A stretch of 42,945 nucleotides of DNA. Source: Pseudomonas sp. CM27 (GTDB lineage: Bacteria > Pseudomonadota > Gammaproteobacteria > Pseudomonadales > Pseudomonadaceae). The notes beneath the pieces were generated by a model. The model ran no database searches, was not told the DNA's origin, and saw only the letters and a list, made by a program, of their open reading frames with translations. The stretch lies in the NCBI RefSeq assembly GCF_013179515.1, contig NZ_JABMCN010000010.1, forward strand, positions 1 to 42,945. The letters are read 5' to 3'. Shown here one piece after another: positions 1-8,603 of the stretch (the first letter of the stretch is position 1; each line of letters starts with the position of its first letter). Made by a program: the position numbers and the translations under genes.

Positions 1-370
1 AGTAGGCCAGCAGCTGAGTGTGCTCGTAGCCGTGCTGGCGCATTTCTTCCCTGATGTTGTCGATCTGGTTGCGTACCTGCCGGTGCACGTCCTTGATGTT
101 GGGTAATTCATCCAGGGTGCGCAGGCGCATGACCAAGCCGAACAGGGGGGATGCGGCGTCCAGCATCAGGTTGTCGTAGCCGCCACGCAGCTGGAACTCG
201 GGATCAGCGGCATAACCTTCATGGCCGGGCTCCGGCTTGGGCTCCTGCGTCGGGGCCTCGCAAGCGCCAGCAGCGGCTGTGGGGCCAGGCTCCGATTTAT
301 GCAGCGTATCGGGCAGCCGCGCACCCTCAGCTTTGCTGGTGCCGTTGTGCGTGTTGTCAGTTTTATCCAT
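1..370 (-). CDS. tssL: TssL (DotU-type) T6SS membrane protein, 3' part missing
   Basis: This is the N-terminal ~123 residues of TssL, the inner-membrane T6SS subunit that binds TssM and links the baseplate to the envelope complex. Reading leftward from ATG at 370, about 60 residues of acidic, Pro- and Glu-rich cytoplasmic tail precede the typical DotU opening GGYDNLMLDAASPLFGLVMR, then a charged helical stretch (RNQIDNIREEMRQHGYEHTQ). The window edge cuts the gene before the C-terminal membrane anchor, so any OmpA-like peptidoglycan-binding extension cannot be judged. The start lies 2 bp past the tssK stop, with AGGAG upstream inside the tssK 3' end, so translation is probably coupled to tssK. 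The family call is firm. Confidence 0.9.
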   Translation of the reverse strand, partial: MDKTDNTHNGTSKAEGARLPDTLHKSEPGPTAAAGACEAPTQEPKPEPGHEGYAADPEFQLRGGYDNLMLDAASPLFGLVMRLRTLDELPNIKDVHRQVRNQIDNIREEMRQHGYEHTQLLAY

Positions 371-371
371 T

Positions 372-1709
372 TCATTCACTCCTGATTGCCCAGAACTGCA
401 TCTCAAGCCCCGGGAACTCCCCGGCGATGTGTATCCCGAAGCCATTTGCCGTCTTCATGCAGCCCCAGGCCGGGTCGCGGCGGTCCAGTTCGAAGTAGCT
501 GAACCCTGCATGGAAGGGCAGTTCGCGAGGCGCTACTGGCAACTGCCGCAACGGAATTCCGGGTAACTGCTTGTGAACGCGATCATTCAAGCCTTCCAGT
601 GAAGTTACCTTGGCTTTCTGCACGAACAGCTTGCGCAACGTCGTCGGCGGCAGGTCGGCGCGCACGGCGACGATGAAGTCGGCTTCGTCGATCAGGCGGC
701 GGTCTTCCAGCGTTGTTGTCATCACCCCGTAGTCCTGGGTTGCCAGGGGCAGGGATACGGCGCGCGGTTGCAACACCGTGCCCAGCGCACGACGCAGGGT
801 GTCTTGCAGCGGCTTGAACGATGTGCGGAGCGCCGTGTGCTGATAGGCGGGGTATTCCTGCGGCAACCTGCCTTCGTCGGTGAAGGTCACCAGTTCGCCA
901 CAGGCCTGGCTCATGCAGAGGTACAGTTGTTCGGGGTGCGTCTGGCCTTGCCTGGCCAGGTGCTGGAAGCACGGCCACCAGCGGTTCATGGCTTGCAGCA
1001 GGTTGAAGTCGCGGATGTCGGCAATGCCCGATTGGCCGGATGCGCCAATGCGGGCGGCCAGGTTGCGCGCGCGTTCGCGCAGGGTGTTGGTGATTTCTTC
1101 GAGGGAGCGTTGCAGGGCTGGTACTGCGCGTACCGAAACGCTTGTGGGATAGAACGCTTCGTCCAGCTGCAGGCTGCCATCGGGACGGCGCTCAAGAATA
1201 CGTGCCACTGCCAGGCGGGTGTAGGCACTGCTGTCATCGGCCTTGCGCTTGAGTTGCAGGTTGGGCACGGCCAAGTCGACCTGCACCAGGTCGCCGTCGG
1301 CACTGTGGGTGTCCTTGATCTCATGGGCCTGGGCGTTGTAGCGAACGTTGGCCGCGCTGTCGGGCCAGCTCACCTCGCGGCCACCTTCGGTGCGCAGTGG
1401 CAGGCACAGGAATACCTCGCTGTCAGTCGCACCGTCATCAATGATTTCCAGCGGTGGCGGCGGTGGCAGATCTGCGGGAATGTCGAACACCGTGCCATCG
1501 GGCATGATGCCTCGGGCGCGGGTAATGGCGATCTTGCCCAGGCTCAGGTACTCGTCGTTCAGCTGCAGTTCGCTGAAGCCGTAGAACGCTGCATTCAGGC
1601 TGGCGAAGCGTTGCTGCAAGGCAGCTTCGCTGGCCCGGGCGGCTTGCTGGAAATGTTGCGGCTTGACGAACAGGCCCTCAGGCCACAGGACGGGGTTGCG
1701 GGAGCTCAT
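372..1709 (-). CDS. tssK: T6SS baseplate subunit TssK
   Basis: This is TssK, the trimeric baseplate component that connects the TssEFG wedge to the TssL/TssM membrane complex. Its 445 aa match the usual family length. The opening VLWPEGLFVKPQHFQQ is the hallmark N-terminus (W-x-EG-x-x-x-x-PQHFQQ). The shell and neck regions follow, and the C-terminal head domain ends in a segment containing FELDRRDPAWGCM. The gene lies between tssJ (52-bp gap) and tssL (1-bp gap) in the leftward arm. No frameshift or truncation is visible. Function is assigned by family; nothing indicates a divergent role. Confidence 0.95.
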   Translation of the reverse strand: MSSRNPVLWPEGLFVKPQHFQQAARASEAALQQRFASLNAAFYGFSELQLNDEYLSLGKIAITRARGIMPDGTVFDIPADLPPPPPLEIIDDGATDSEVFLCLPLRTEGGREVSWPDSAANVRYNAQAHEIKDTHSADGDLVQVDLAVPNLQLKRKADDSSAYTRLAVARILERRPDGSLQLDEAFYPTSVSVRAVPALQRSLEEITNTLRERARNLAARIGASGQSGIADIRDFNLLQAMNRWWPCFQHLARQGQTHPEQLYLCMSQACGELVTFTDEGRLPQEYPAYQHTALRTSFKPLQDTLRRALGTVLQPRAVSLPLATQDYGVMTTTLEDRRLIDEADFIVAVRADLPPTTLRKLFVQKAKVTSLEGLNDRVHKQLPGIPLRQLPVAPRELPFHAGFSYFELDRRDPAWGCMKTANGFGIHIAGEFPGLEMQFWAIRSE

Positions 1710-1761
1710 GGGCGATCCTTGTCATCGAGAGTCAGCGAAAAGGGCAGGGCTAGAGGCAGCA

Positions 1762-2559
1762 TTAGTCCTCTTCCTTGAGCAGAATCTGGGTGTCGTTGAC
1801 CCGTACCGACAGGACGATCTGGCGGCCACGCGGGGGGATGCGCAGCACTTGCTGCCAAGTGGCGTTTTCCTGGTTCGTATAATCGCCAATCACCGCGATG
1901 AACCGGGTCTCGGGCTCGATGGGCACGAAGGGGATGAACTTGAACTGGCCGGGGCGCAGCAGGTAGTCGTCATCACGGACGTAGCTGCTGCGCAGCGCTT
2001 TGGCCGGGTCTTTGTGCAACAACTGATACACGCTGTTGCGCAGCAGCGAGTCGTCGCTCAGCTGCAGGATCTTGATGGCGATCGGCGTGGCGATTGGCCC
2101 AGGGGGCGCGGTGGCAGTGGGCGGGAGTGCAAGGACTACCGTCGGGTCGCCGTAGCTGCCTGGCGTGCTTTCCTCAAGCGGCGAGTGTTGCGGATTAAGG
2201 TCGTGGTCTTGGTCCATCACGACGGGCGACATCGCAGGGAACTGCTCCTGGAGATACTCGAACAAGGCCCCGATTTTCTCGGTCAACGCATAGGGGTCGC
2301 CGGCGCTGAGGCTGACCGCATAGGGGTTGGGCTCCAAGGCGTTTTCGGATGCATGTGCTACCTCGAGGCTGTTCGGGTTGCCATTGATCGTGGGGCTAGC
2401 GTTGATGCTGAATGCGACTTCGGTGGGGTGGTCCCTAGGCGGGCCGATGGGCAACGAGTGGTCCCTGATTACCTGGCTGGCTCTGTTCCATGACGTGCAG
2501 CCAGGCAGTGCGACCAGCGCGATCAGCAGCGGCGTGAGCAACGACGCCTGGCGGTTCAT
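1762..2559 (-). CDS. tssJ: T6SS outer-membrane lipoprotein TssJ, enlarged
   Basis: This is the lipoprotein that anchors the TssL-TssM complex to the outer membrane. The N-terminus is a lipoprotein signal, MNRQASLLTPLLIALVALPG followed by Cys21 (lipobox ALPGC). TssJ features can be traced: early INASPTINGNPNS, later DDDYLLRPGQFKFIPFVPIE and the C-terminal strands ending TQILLKEED. At 265 aa it is clearly longer than the usual 150-190 aa. The excess lies mainly in a Pro/Asp-rich stretch around residues 85-145, between the first and later strands. The gene overlaps the FHA gene upstream by 4 bp (ATGA). It could also be described as an SciN/VasD-type lipoprotein with an insertion. Confidence 0.85.
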   Translation of the reverse strand: MNRQASLLTPLLIALVALPGCTSWNRASQVIRDHSLPIGPPRDHPTEVAFSINASPTINGNPNSLEVAHASENALEPNPYAVSLSAGDPYALTEKIGALFEYLQEQFPAMSPVVMDQDHDLNPQHSPLEESTPGSYGDPTVVLALPPTATAPPGPIATPIAIKILQLSDDSLLRNSVYQLLHKDPAKALRSSYVRDDDYLLRPGQFKFIPFVPIEPETRFIAVIGDYTNQENATWQQVLRIPPRGRQIVLSVRVNDTQILLKEED

Positions 2560-3119
2560 GGGCGGTCTCCCGCAAGCAGGCGCTGCAGCGGGTCGTCCGC
2601 CGTAGGCGCTGCAGCCGCCCCTGCATCCGGTGCCGCCAAGGGATCATTCCCCAGCGCAGGTTCGAACGCCGAGCAGATCTCGGGGAGCGGCTGTAGGGGA
2701 CGCGTTTCGGGTTGCCACGCATCGGCGTGCGCATCGCTTAGCCACTGGTCCAGTAGCGTGCTATCCGGATCGAGCAGATCTTGCAGCGAACGCGTATCGG
2801 CATCGGTGCACTGGACCAGCAGCCGATACGCGCCGATACGCAGCTGATCGCCGTGACCCAGGCGCCGGGGTGGATGCGCACCCACGCACGCGATGCTGTC
2901 GTTCAGATACGTGCGCTGGCAGTGGTCAATGACGCAGTAACTGCCTTCGATCCAGCGGATTTCGCAGTGGATCGGGGCAATGGCCAGCTGACGGTCATCC
3001 ACTTGCCAGGTGCTCCCTTTGCTACCGATGGTGCCGCCGTTGCGATCGAACTCATGCCGAGCACTGCTGGTGTGCTGCAGCTGTTCGATGTTGATGATGC
3101 TCAAGGTCAATGTGCTCAT
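2556..3119 (-). CDS. Short FHA-domain T6SS accessory protein (TagH/Fha-like)
   Basis: This 187-aa protein has one forkhead-associated domain in roughly residues 5-105. The family pattern is visible: GGTIGSKGSTWQVDD, then APIHCEIRWIEGSYCVID, TYLN, and LGHGDQLRIGAYRLLVQ. FHA domains bind phosphothreonine, and Fha proteins in T6SS clusters act in Thr-phosphorylation control of assembly. The remaining ~80 residues are Asp-, Leu- and Pro-rich with no recognised domain, so the protein is much shorter than typical ~400-500 aa Fha/TagH proteins. No PpkA-like kinase or PppA-like phosphatase is present in the window. The gene overlaps tssG upstream and tssJ downstream by 4 bp each, implying strict co-translation. 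Confidence 0.85.
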   Translation of the reverse strand: MSTLTLSIINIEQLQHTSSARHEFDRNGGTIGSKGSTWQVDDRQLAIAPIHCEIRWIEGSYCVIDHCQRTYLNDSIACVGAHPPRRLGHGDQLRIGAYRLLVQCTDADTRSLQDLLDPDSTLLDQWLSDAHADAWQPETRPLQPLPEICSAFEPALGNDPLAAPDAGAAAAPTADDPLQRLLAGDRP

Positions 3120-4132
3120 GAACGTCCTCGAAATCGAACCACCGGGCTGATCTCGCCGTGGCGGTCATCGATAAAGCTGGTCCAGCCCAGGTACGCGCCC
3201 TGGCTGCGGTGCAGGCAGAAAAGCGACAACGCGTTCTGCTTCAACCGCAGTTCCAGGTCGTAGGCCAGGCCGTCACGCAGCAAAAAATCGATCAGTGCCC
3301 GCAAGCGGCCGAAGTTGATGCCGCTGGGCAGCAGGTCACGCAGTTGCGCCTGGTCCAGTTCCCTGATCACGATGGTGAACCTGCTGCTACGTGTGCACGT
3401 GCGGCTGCCGACCATGAAGCTGCTGCCCAATTGACCGTTGCTACGCCCCAGGCTGACCAGTTGCTTCGCGGCGGTGGGTACCGAGCGCGAATCGAACTCA
3501 CGGATCCGCACATGCGTCAGGTCGAAGCAGTGAGCGATGATGCCGGCGACGGTACCGGGTGAACGGCTGCGGCTGGCGATCACGCCGGCGAAGCTGAGCA
3601 GCCTGCTCCAGGGCAGCGGGGTGTCGCCGCGCAGCTGCTTGTCGTTCAGGCCGAGCAGGGCGAAGATGTACTGTGAAAACCCATCTGTGGCACCCGCCTG
3701 GAAGCGGATGTAGTAGCGGTACTTGCGCCAGATGCGGTGCAGCAGGCTCAGCACGTAGTGATTGAAGAAGTCGAAGAACGCCGGCCGCACGCCGATGCCG
3801 TGTGCATGCTCATAGGCAACCTGCTCCAGGTAATAGTTGGGCAGGGGCGAGTCAGTGCCATGCAGGCCCATGAACGTGGTGCACACGCGGTAGCGCTCTT
3901 GTTCCCCAGGCATGCGTTCGGCCTTGTACACGTCCGACACGGGAAAGGTCAGCCGTGGGTCACTGCCAAGGCGTACACGCAGGCGGGCGGCCTCGCTGGG
4001 CCAACGCGGTTCGAGGTCATCGCCGTGCAGCCCGTGAAGACGCTCCAGCAACTGGAAAAAGTTGTACTGGTGCGCGTCGGCGAGCAGCCGGTCAGCTAGA
4101 TCAGCGGTTGCTTGCCGGTCTGGATGGGCCAT
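3116..4132 (-). CDS. tssG: T6SS baseplate subunit TssG
   Basis: This is TssG (VCA0111/ImpH family), which forms the TssF2-TssG baseplate wedge that surrounds the sheath adaptor. The typical opening is seen: HQYNFFQLLERLHGLHGDD, then RVRLGSDPRLTFPVSDV, and the conserved motif MGLHGTDSPLPNYYLEQV. The 338-aa length is normal. The start at 4132 lies 37 bp inside the end of tssF, and the stop overlaps the start of the FHA gene by 4 bp. The gene appears intact. Confidence 0.94.
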   Translation of the reverse strand: MAHPDRQATADLADRLLADAHQYNFFQLLERLHGLHGDDLEPRWPSEAARLRVRLGSDPRLTFPVSDVYKAERMPGEQERYRVCTTFMGLHGTDSPLPNYYLEQVAYEHAHGIGVRPAFFDFFNHYVLSLLHRIWRKYRYYIRFQAGATDGFSQYIFALLGLNDKQLRGDTPLPWSRLLSFAGVIASRSRSPGTVAGIIAHCFDLTHVRIREFDSRSVPTAAKQLVSLGRSNGQLGSSFMVGSRTCTRSSRFTIVIRELDQAQLRDLLPSGINFGRLRALIDFLLRDGLAYDLELRLKQNALSLFCLHRSQGAYLGWTSFIDDRHGEISPVVRFRGRS

Positions 4133-5862
4133 GTGTAGTGCTCGTTGTTGGTGGTGTTGATCACTTCCAGCTGGTGGAAGGAATTGAGGCTGGCGTACAG
4201 GGCGAAGAAGTGCGCGAGCACGCAGCTGAACAGGTACAGGTCGCCTTCGCAGAGGAAGGCGCCCTGGTCCAGCTTCAGCCGGGTATGCAGGCCCCGAATG
4301 GGCTGGCCCTTGATCAGCCAGTCCATGGGTTGCGTGTGGATGTCATGAATGCCTTCTAGGCGCTTGCGGGTCGTGCGTGCCTGTTGAATGTCATATAAGG
4401 CGGCGAAGTCATAGGCGCGGATCACCGCCTTCAGCGGCTCGACTGAAAGCAGCGACAGGTAGTTGAGCGACATGTTGGAGAGCAGCGCCCACTGCAACTG
4501 GCCGTCCAGCACCGGGCGACAGGGTCGGGTGGGCGTGCGCAGGTTGGTATAGGTCGCCAGGGGCGGCGTGGCTTCGGTGAACACGTTGATATCACCGATG
4601 GCCAGTGCCAGCGGCAGGTCGCGGTTGGTGCAGGTCAGCTCGATAGAGGCGGTTTCCAGCTCGCCGATGTAGGCGTTGGCATCGGCGCGCACAAAGGCCA
4701 TGCGATGCGTGACGCCATCGCCACGCAGGGATTCCTCGAGTGAGTAACGGTAATAGAGCGCCGTGCGCCCCTGGAGATGTTCGATTTCATGGGCGAACGA
4801 TTCGAACGGGCGAAAGGTACGCAAGTGCTCGCCAATACTGCCATCGGTGGTAGTGCGGGTGCTGATGACCTCGTCGACGCTGAACACTTCGTAGGCGTGC
4901 TGCTCTTTGCCTTTGGGCCTGAGCTCTGCCTGGGCAGCTTCGCTGGACAGATCGATGGGTTCGGCGCTGTGCTTGAACAGGTTGACTGCCGGGGTGCAAG
5001 ACAGACTGAAATCGGCTTTGCCCACCCGCAGCGAAGCAGGTAACTGGCGGCTGAAGTGGAACTCGATGCTCACCTGCTGACTGGCATGTGCCGGCCACAG
5101 CCTTGCCAGCCCGGTCACGCTGAAGAAGTGAAAGCGCTGTGGGAAAAGAAAGTATTCCTGCAGAATCCTGTAGCCATCGAAGACGTTCTGCGGATAAGGC
5201 AGCAGGGCGTCGTCCGGGCTGAAGCCGGAAAAGACGACGTTATCGGCCGGCACCCGGCGAACTTCGCCATTGATGATGACGCTGATGTGCTTGAGGTATT
5301 GAGAGATCCACAGATACAACGTGCGAGCGGTAAGGTCATCGCCGCCAAGGTGGAAATCGAGACTGGCGCATTCCAAGGTATCCAGGGGCCGCTCGACCAG
5401 AGGCTGCAGGTCGATGCGCACCACCGTGCTGACGAGGGTCTGGGTTGTGGCTACCGTGTCGATGTCGAACGGATGAATAGTTACCGGCGTGCAGGTACGA
5501 AACTCGCAGGCCACGTTGTCAACAGGTTTCGAGAACAACCGCGACCCCTTGGGAATTTGCTGTGACTGGCTGAGCGACTGCTTGCGCGCTGTGAACTGGA
5601 CGATCGTGGCACTGGGCAATGGCCGCAGGTAGTTGGGCCACAGCAGCTGCAGCATGGGGTGGGTCAACTCCGGCAGGTCGTCTTCCAGTTTCAGCCGCAG
5701 CTTGGCCGTGAGGAACGCAAAGCCTTCCATCAGGCGTTCGACATCGGGGTCGCTCCCGCCTTTGCCCAGCCACCGCGCCAGTTGCGGGTTGTCCCTGGCG
5801 AAGTCGTTGCCCAGTTCGTGCAGGTGACGCAGTTCTTCGCTGAATCGATCTTTCAGAGACAT
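4096..5862 (-). CDS. tssF: T6SS baseplate subunit TssF
   Basis: This is TssF (VCA0110/ImpG family), the largest wedge protein of the T6SS baseplate, at the normal length of 588 aa. The N-terminus has the family signature: an EELRHLHELGNDFARDNPQLA helix, then DPDVERLMEGFAFLTAKL and DLPELTHPMLQLLWPNYLRP. The C-terminal region ends in FFALYASLNSFHQLEVI, typical of the family. It lies 3 bp downstream of tssE and overlaps tssG by 37 bp. The product should pair with TssG and contact TssE and TssK. No oddity was seen. Confidence 0.95.
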   Translation of the reverse strand: MSLKDRFSEELRHLHELGNDFARDNPQLARWLGKGGSDPDVERLMEGFAFLTAKLRLKLEDDLPELTHPMLQLLWPNYLRPLPSATIVQFTARKQSLSQSQQIPKGSRLFSKPVDNVACEFRTCTPVTIHPFDIDTVATTQTLVSTVVRIDLQPLVERPLDTLECASLDFHLGGDDLTARTLYLWISQYLKHISVIINGEVRRVPADNVVFSGFSPDDALLPYPQNVFDGYRILQEYFLFPQRFHFFSVTGLARLWPAHASQQVSIEFHFSRQLPASLRVGKADFSLSCTPAVNLFKHSAEPIDLSSEAAQAELRPKGKEQHAYEVFSVDEVISTRTTTDGSIGEHLRTFRPFESFAHEIEHLQGRTALYYRYSLEESLRGDGVTHRMAFVRADANAYIGELETASIELTCTNRDLPLALAIGDINVFTEATPPLATYTNLRTPTRPCRPVLDGQLQWALLSNMSLNYLSLLSVEPLKAVIRAYDFAALYDIQQARTTRKRLEGIHDIHTQPMDWLIKGQPIRGLHTRLKLDQGAFLCEGDLYLFSCVLAHFFALYASLNSFHQLEVINTTNNEHYTWPIQTGKQPLI

Positions 5863-5865
5863 GGG

Positions 5866-6276
5866 TCACCTCACGCGGGTGTAGCGGTTGTGCCCATTGA
5901 CCAGCAGCTCCAGTTGCAGCTGCTCTGTGTGGTCATTGACCTGCACCTGGCAGTCCAGCCTGAAGTGCAACTCCAGCGGGGCATGGCAATCGGGTACTGC
6001 CTTGAGGGTTCGCACCTTGATGCGCGGTTCGAAACGCTGAAGGGTGTGGCGGATATCGGCGCTCACTTGCCCCAGCAGGTCGCCGCTGCTCGCGTCATGC
6101 CCGTTGAAGTCACTCAGGCCCAGCTCAGGGCTGCTCTGCGAGCAACCCTGGCGGGCGTTGAGCAACGTTTCCAGATGACGCTTGATGGCGGCGAATTTGT
6201 GCAAAGCGTTCTCCTGGCGGGTCGGGTTTCGGGCGACGGACGGGTCCGCCATCAGGCGATCAAACAAGCTGCTCAT
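5866..6276 (-). CDS. tssE: T6SS baseplate gp25-like protein TssE
   Basis: This 136-aa protein is the T4 gp25-like subunit that starts sheath polymerisation on the baseplate. It opens SLFDRLMADPSVARNPTRQE, as TssE proteins usually do (SLLdRL). The conserved core SADIRHTLQRFEPRIKV carries the FEPR motif of gp25-like folds. The start overlaps the tssC stop by 4 bp and tssF follows after 3 bp. It is intact and of typical length. Confidence 0.94.
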   Translation of the reverse strand: MSSLFDRLMADPSVARNPTRQENALHKFAAIKRHLETLLNARQGCSQSSPELGLSDFNGHDASSGDLLGQVSADIRHTLQRFEPRIKVRTLKAVPDCHAPLELHFRLDCQVQVNDHTEQLQLELLVNGHNRYTRVR

Positions 6277-7763
6277 GGCGTATCGAGCCGCCCGACCAGG
6301 GAGATCTCGAAGTTGGCGCCCATGTACTTGAAGTGCGGGCGCACGGCGAGCGATACCTGGTACCAGCCCGGGTCACCGGCCACGTCCGAGACTTCTACCT
6401 TGGCCGCCCGCAGCGGGCGACGACTGCGAACATCGGCCGAAGGGTTCTCCTGGTCGGCGACGTACTGCTTGATCCACTTGTTGAGCTCGGATTCGAGGTC
6501 TTTGCGCTCTTTCCAGCTGCCGATCTGCTCGCGCTGCAGCACCTTGATGTAGTGGGCCAGGCGGTTGACGATGAACAGGTACGGCAGCTGGGTGCCGAGC
6601 TTGTAGTTGGTCTGCGCCTGCAGGCCTTCCGGTGTCTTGGGAAAGTGCTTCGGTTTCTGCACCGAGTTGGCCGAGAAGAACGCGGCGTTGTCGCTGTCCT
6701 TGCGCATGGTCAGGGCGATGAAGCCTTCTTCGGCCAGCTCGAATTCCTTGCGGTCGGAGATCAGCACCTCGGTAGGAATCTTTGCCTGCAACTGGCCGAG
6801 GGATTGGTACAGGTGCACGGGCAGGTCTTCGACGGCACCGCCCGACTGTGGGCCAATGATGTTCGGGCACCAGCGATAGCGGGCAAAGCTGTCGTTGATG
6901 CAACTGGCCAGCAGGAAGGCGGAATTGCCCCATAAATAGTTGTCGTGTCGCCCGTCGATGTTCTCTTCATAGCCGAAGCTTTCGATCGAGTGTTCTTGAG
7001 GGTGATAGGCAGAGCGGAGCATGAAGCGCGGACCGGTCAACGCTGCGTGGCGGGCATCCTCGCTGTCACGGAATGCACGCCATTTGGCATGCCGCGGGCC
7101 GGCGACAATGTCCTTGATCTCCTTGAGGTTGGGCAGCTCTTCGAAGCTTGCGAGGTTGAAAAACTCGGGGGAGGGGGCTGCGAGGAATGGCGCATGCGAC
7201 ATGGCGCCGACCGAAGCCATGTAACTGAGCAACTTGATATCGGGTGAAGAGGGGCCGAAATTGTAGTTGCCAACCATGGCCGCCACAGGTTCGCCACCAA
7301 ACTGGCCATAACCTGCGGTGTAAACGTGTTTGTAGATGCCACTGCAAGTGATGTCAGCCGCGTTTTCGAAGTCATCGAGCAGCTCTTCTTTGCTGACATG
7401 TAACAGCTCAAGCTTGATGTTTTCACGGAAGTCAGTACGGTCGACCAGAAGTTTCAGGCTGCGCCATGATGACTCAAGCTGCTGGAATGCCGGCTGATGC
7501 AGAATTGCATCCATCTGTTTGCTGAGCACTCGATCCAGCTCTGCAATCATCTGGTCGGCGCGATGCTTATTGATTAATTGATCTGGATCATTGCTTTTGA
7601 GGATTTCGGTGATAAAGGCAGAAACGCCCTGGCGGGCAACTTGATAGCCCTCTTGCGTGGGCGCCAACTTTGTTTCGGCCATGATCTGGTCGAGCAAAGT
7701 GGCATTGCTCGACACATCGGCAGCTGTTTCAGAGATGACAGTTGCATTGCTTGGCTTTGACAT
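6273..7763 (-). CDS. tssC: T6SS contractile sheath large subunit TssC
   Basis: TssC (VipB) forms the contractile sheath around the Hcp tube together with TssB. It has 496 aa, normal for the family. Strong matches include LESSWRSLKLLVDRTDFREN and the run through VAAMVGNYNFGPSSPDIKLL (residues ~100-180). The C-terminal half includes LFIVNRLAHYIKVLQREQIG and the ending VSLAVRPHFKYMGANFEISL, which corresponds to the handshake and C-terminal region. It lies 17 bp downstream of tssB, as expected for subunits made in equal amounts, and overlaps tssE by 4 bp. Confidence 0.97.
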   Translation of the reverse strand: MSKPSNATVISETAADVSSNATLLDQIMAETKLAPTQEGYQVARQGVSAFITEILKSNDPDQLINKHRADQMIAELDRVLSKQMDAILHQPAFQQLESSWRSLKLLVDRTDFRENIKLELLHVSKEELLDDFENAADITCSGIYKHVYTAGYGQFGGEPVAAMVGNYNFGPSSPDIKLLSYMASVGAMSHAPFLAAPSPEFFNLASFEELPNLKEIKDIVAGPRHAKWRAFRDSEDARHAALTGPRFMLRSAYHPQEHSIESFGYEENIDGRHDNYLWGNSAFLLASCINDSFARYRWCPNIIGPQSGGAVEDLPVHLYQSLGQLQAKIPTEVLISDRKEFELAEEGFIALTMRKDSDNAAFFSANSVQKPKHFPKTPEGLQAQTNYKLGTQLPYLFIVNRLAHYIKVLQREQIGSWKERKDLESELNKWIKQYVADQENPSADVRSRRPLRAAKVEVSDVAGDPGWYQVSLAVRPHFKYMGANFEISLVGRLDTP

Positions 7764-7780
7764 GGGGACGCTCCGTTGTC

Positions 7781-8284
7781 TCAGTCTGCTTTGGGCGCCT
7801 CGAGCACCAGGTCCAGTTCGTGGGCGAGCCGCTTGCGCGCTTGTTCGTCATTGAGCAAGTGCTGCAGTTGCTTGCGGAAAGCAGGGACGTTGCCCAATGG
7901 CCCTTTCAGCGCCACCAGCGCTTCGCGTAGCTCCAGCAACTGATTTAACGCCGGTACCTGGCGGGCGATCTGATCGGGGCCGAAGTCGTCGATCGACTTG
8001 AACTGCAGGTTGACCGCCAGCTCGGCATCGGCGGTCGCGCTGAGCAGGCAGGGCACTGACATGTCCATGCGAACGTCGGCATCATTCAACACGTTGTTGA
8101 ACGTGTGTTTATCGATGCGCATGACCGGACGGTCTTCCAGTGCACGGTCGTCATCCAGGCCGAAGTCGCCCAGCACCAGCATTTTGTGCGGCAGCTCTAC
8201 TTCGGCCTGTTCGTTGCCAGTGGTGGGAACATACTTGATGTTTATGCGCTCTTTTGGTGCCACGGATCCGGTAGATTTGCTCAT
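7781..8284 (-). CDS. tssB: T6SS contractile sheath small subunit TssB
   Basis: TssB (VipA) interlocks with TssC to build the sheath. Its 167 aa are typical. Diagnostic segments are RINIKYVPTTGNEQAEVELP, KMLVLGDFGL and DFGPDQIARQVPALNQLLEL. This is the first gene of the leftward arm, so its upstream region (8285-8603) should hold the main promoter for the sheath-baseplate-membrane genes. The ATG at 8284 lacks a strong Shine-Dalgarno sequence (only GGA about 10 bases upstream), but the family's short N-terminal tail fits this start. Confidence 0.96.
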   Translation of the reverse strand: MSKSTGSVAPKERINIKYVPTTGNEQAEVELPHKMLVLGDFGLDDDRALEDRPVMRIDKHTFNNVLNDADVRMDMSVPCLLSATADAELAVNLQFKSIDDFGPDQIARQVPALNQLLELREALVALKGPLGNVPAFRKQLQHLLNDEQARKRLAHELDLVLEAPKAD

Positions 8285-8603
8285 GGTTATATGTCCGTTT
8301 ATATAGGCTTCCCATATGTAGGAAGTTTCCTACGTATTTGTGGGTGGATGCCGGCGAGTGACTTGTTGGAAGTTTTCCTCGCATAAAAACCATGCGCTTG
8401 AAGTGCGAAAATAGTCGAGCGAGAAAGTGTAAGATAATATTTTTATGTATTCGAATTTTGTGATGGGCTAGGCTGCAGGCGATTGCGCATGACTTGATGA
8501 GTCGTGCTTGCTTTGTTCAAGTTGACTAAGTCATATGGGTTGTAGGAAAGAGAGAATTTATAAGTAGTGAATATGTGCTGTTGCGAAGGAAGGTGGACTC
8601 ACT
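8285..8603. promoter_or_regulatory. Divergent T6SS promoter region
   Basis: This 319-bp stretch separates the two T6SS arms and is visibly AT-richer than the flanking genes, notably at 8405-8460 and 8550-8580. It should hold both promoters. Visible elements are the palindrome listed separately at 8314-8337, a short palindrome TGACTAAGTCA at 8523-8533, and a purine-rich ribosome binding site (AAGGTGG) 7 bases before the tagO start at 8604. No clear sigma-54 -24/-12 pair was found by eye. The AT-rich character would suit xenogeneic silencing by MvaT-type proteins, but that is inference. Confidence 0.6.
8314..8337. promoter_or_regulatory. Palindrome upstream of tssB, candidate operator
   Basis: The core GTAGGAAGTTTCCTAC (8318-8333) is an inverted repeat with 7-bp arms and a 2-bp centre. 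It extends outward to 8314 and 8337 with one mismatched pair. It lies 30-53 bp upstream of the tssB start, next to an AT-rich TATATA at 8300-8305. This is a plausible binding site for a dimeric regulator of the leftward T6SS arm. The regulator is unknown; a role in mRNA structure is also possible. Confidence 0.5.

Noticed and set aside
8285..8603. Sigma-54 promoter for the T6SS arms
   Set aside because: Sigma-54 control is common in T6SS, but no GG-N10-GC pair with good flanking bases was found by eye on either strand.
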